64,000 nt of DNA, from positions 1,736,001 through 1,800,000 of the forward strand of contig NZ_JAFBBR010000001.1 of the NCBI RefSeq assembly GCF_016907295.1, written 5' to 3'. The DNA comes from Microbacterium dextranolyticum (GTDB lineage Bacteria; Actinomycetota; Actinomycetes; Actinomycetales; Microbacteriaceae). Positions 62,435 to 64,000 of this stretch are shown here, one piece after another. The notes under the pieces are model-generated. The model made no database searches and had not been told where the DNA came from. It saw nothing but the letters and a program-made list of their open reading frames with translations. The position numbers and the translations under genes are program-made. The number at the start of each line of letters is the position of its first letter. Within the stretch, counting starts at the first letter, position 1.

Positions 62435-62920
62435 ATGAACAGCCCCGTCCCCTTCCTCCGCCGCCACGCTCTCGCGCTCGGCGCAGGTGCACTCCTCATC
62501 GCCACCCTCGGCGTCGGGATCGCGTCGCTCACCGTCGCGACTTCCACCGCGAGCGACGCAGATGCCGCCGCCCGCTCCCTCTCCGCGCAGGTCTCGCGCG
62601 AGGCTGACACCTTCGGAAACGAGGTCGTGCAGTCTCGCACTCGAACGATCATCGAGAGCGACGGCAGCGGCTCCGCGCTCCTCATCGAGCCGCGGTACGC
62701 CTTCATCCCGCTCGACTACGCGACCGTATCGATCACCTTCGAGCGCGCGGATGGCAGCCCCGTCGAGGGCAAGTTCGAGGCGAAGGGGCAGGACGGCGGG
62801 CTCGCGCTCATCGCAACCGGAGTGTCCCCCGGCACCTACCGCGTCGTGGTGGAGCAGCTGCGCCCGTCCGAGATCGACCACCCGCTCGTCTTCACCGTCG
62901 AGGTCCACCGCGCGGACTGA
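62435..62920 (+). CDS. Membrane-anchored extracytoplasmic protein
   Basis: 161 residues. A basic start then a long hydrophobic segment (ALGAGALLIATLGVGIASLTV) anchors the protein; the rest is a beta-sandwich-like domain outside (ATVSITFERADGSPVEGKFE, then GTYRVVVEQL). In a run with the next membrane protein, so part of a surface or transfer structure is possible. Confidence 0.65.
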   Translation: MNSPVPFLRRHALALGAGALLIATLGVGIASLTVATSTASDADAAARSLSAQVSREADTFGNEVVQSRTRTIIESDGSGSALLIEPRYAFIPLDYATVSITFERADGSPVEGKFEAKGQDGGLALIATGVSPGTYRVVVEQLRPSEIDHPLVFTVEVHRAD

Positions 62921-62961
62921 CGCACCACAGCCCCAAATCATCAAGGAAGAGGGAACACATC

Positions 62962-63942
62962 ATGAGCTTCTACGATCAGCGCGACATCGCCCGCTGGAGC
63001 GCGAACGGGCGTGCCGCCACCCGTCTCGCGGGTCGCTCCGCGGGATGGGCAATCCTCGCCGACCGACCAAGGCACGTCGAGCGCGACGGGCTCTCGGTCG
63101 TCGAGCAGGTGCTCGCCACCGCGCTCGTGCTCGTCATGGGGGTCGTCACCGGCGTCCTGTGGAGCACCGCGCCGCTTGCCGGTGGCGTCCTCGGTCTCCT
63201 CGGCACCTACTTCGTCACACGCCGCGTCGCCGCCTTCTCGCAGACGCCCCTCCGTGTCCGAGCGTTCTTCCGACTCCTCCGCACTCACGTCCCCGCGTGG
63301 TGGGTCTGGTCGTCGCTCTCTCTCGTCGCTGCGAGCGTGCTCTACCGCAGCGTCACAATCTCGTTCCTCCCGGCGTGGCTTCAGAGTCTCGCGACCGGTC
63401 TCGCAGGCGTGGCGCTCCTCGTGAATCTCCTCCCGCTCCCCGTCTTCCTCGGGCGCCTCGCGGTTCGCGACGCTCGTGCGACGGCGCAAGCGGAAGCCGA
63501 AATCGAGGCTTCCCTCGCCGCCATGCTCGGCGGCACCCCCCGCGCGCTCTTCGAGCCGCGCCCCGAAACCGGCATCCCCGCGGCATCGTGGGGATACGGC
63601 GAAGGCGCCGCCATCGTCGTCACCCCGCACGTCGATGTGGACCTCACCGCGCTCGGGGAGCGCCTGGCGCGCACGAAGCTCGGGCAGCACTTCGAGATCG
63701 CCGACGCCGACTATCAGCGAGTCCTCCTCATCCCGATCTCAGCGGAAACGTTCGCGAAGCAGCAGGCGCGCGCTGCATCCGGCGGTCTGATCGAGGGTGA
63801 AAGCGACCTGTCGCAGCCCGCGCCCGTCGAGACCGTCACGGCGCTCGACGAGGACGACCCGTGGGGCGCCTCGGAGCCGTCCGGCTCGCCGGCCGGCGAG
63901 AACAGCGACATCCCGACCTTCGACGAGAAGGACTGGACGTGA
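62962..63942 (+). CDS. Multi-helix membrane protein
   Basis: 326 residues, four membrane helices in the first 165 residues, then a cytoplasmic domain (VDVDLTALGERLARTKLGQHFEIADAD) and an acidic tail. GGAAGAGG precedes the ATG. Its end overlaps the next gene at GTGA. A part of an element transfer apparatus is possible but not shown by any motif. Confidence 0.65.
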   Translation: MSFYDQRDIARWSANGRAATRLAGRSAGWAILADRPRHVERDGLSVVEQVLATALVLVMGVVTGVLWSTAPLAGGVLGLLGTYFVTRRVAAFSQTPLRVRAFFRLLRTHVPAWWVWSSLSLVAASVLYRSVTISFLPAWLQSLATGLAGVALLVNLLPLPVFLGRLAVRDARATAQAEAEIEASLAAMLGGTPRALFEPRPETGIPAASWGYGEGAAIVVTPHVDVDLTALGERLARTKLGQHFEIADADYQRVLLIPISAETFAKQQARAASGGLIEGESDLSQPAPVETVTALDEDDPWGASEPSGSPAGENSDIPTFDEKDWT

Positions 63943-64000
63943 GCGTCCCCGCGCGCGTTCACGTCCCCGGGTTCCCGAACACGGCGGCGGCTCGTGCGAA
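63939..64000 (+). CDS. Start of an unidentified protein, cut by the right window edge
   Basis: A GTG sharing GTGA with the preceding stop starts a frame VSVPARVHVPGFPNTAAARA that runs off the window. Too short to name; from its place it continues the membrane-protein operon. Confidence 0.45.
   Translation, partial: MSVPARVHVPGFPNTAAARA

Larger units (their letters stand above)
40634..64000. mobile_element. Integrative, plasmid- or phage-like element, left end to beyond the window
   Basis: From the tRNA-Lys fragment rightward the content changes from conserved metabolism to short unknown genes, a DUF2637 protein, element-type regulators, an SNF2 helicase, an archaeo-eukaryotic primase-like protein, a P-loop ATPase and two private sigma-like proteins with their own promoter family. 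No capsid, portal or terminase gene and no integrase is visible here, so it could be an AICE-like conjugative element or a phage-plasmid. The right border is not in the window. Confidence 0.85.

Overview
The window looks like the chromosome of a high-GC actinobacterium of the Microbacteriaceae, most likely Microbacterium or a close relative. The support is protein families and gene style: GTG starts, ATGA/GTGA overlaps, leaderless starts, ABC-F and GlgA/GlgC of actinobacterial type, and SURF1 next to DUF3099. No rRNA or complete tRNA gene is present, so the genus is an inference.

Bases 1 to about 40,630 are ordinary core chromosome. In order they hold: two small regulators and an EamA transporter; glycogen synthesis genes (glgA/glgC, divergent); serB; fabG; a DUF4190/DUF3099/SURF1 stretch; an ABC-F protein; bioY; a five-gene ferric-siderophore uptake operon behind an iron-box-like palindrome; a PatB-type aminotransferase; a branched-chain amino acid block (ilvE, leuB, then serA and ilvD-ilvB-ilvN-ilvC, all on the minus strand); a TetR/DHA2 efflux pair with a palindromic operator between them; the trehalose genes otsA-otsB; and a MarR/MFS pair.

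From about 40,634 to the right edge the window holds an integrated mobile element. Its left border is a 3'-terminal fragment of a tRNA-Lys gene (T arm and acceptor 3' strand only), as left when an element integrates into a tRNA 3' end. Inside the border are four short direct repeats that look like integrase arm sites. No integrase is visible, so it and the intact tRNA-Lys are expected beyond the right edge. The element's left arm (40.9-48.8 kb) is almost all minus strand: small membrane proteins, a helix-turn-helix regulator, DUF2637 and DUF2958 proteins, an ART-like protein, a surface or secreted Ser/Gly-rich protein, a lipoprotein, a divergent XRE regulator and a GIY-YIG-like protein. The middle (48.9-58.5 kb) is a replication module: a winged-helix protein behind a skewed, repeat-bearing non-coding stretch, an MBL-fold cargo gene, an SNF2 helicase, a DUF3223 protein, an archaeo-eukaryotic primase-like protein and a P-loop ATPase. 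The right arm (58.5-64 kb) has a roughly 470-nt non-coding region packed with hairpins, two sigma-70-like proteins, a run of small coupled genes and membrane proteins.

The most interesting result is a private transcription circuit. Five copies of GTCCAGC-N16/17-GTGTAAC lie ahead of the SNF2 helicase, the DUF3223-primase operon, the P-loop ATPase, the 59,865 operon and the second sigma gene. At three of them the ATG lies five bases past the right box, so those mRNAs are probably leaderless. The element also encodes two sigma-like proteins, and one of their genes is itself behind a copy of the motif. The first sigma gene sits directly downstream of the hairpin-rich non-coding region, which ends in two mutually exclusive hairpins just before its GTG start. 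A second regulatory family, six near-palindromes around TACGCGC-S-GCGCGTA, marks the genes of the left end.
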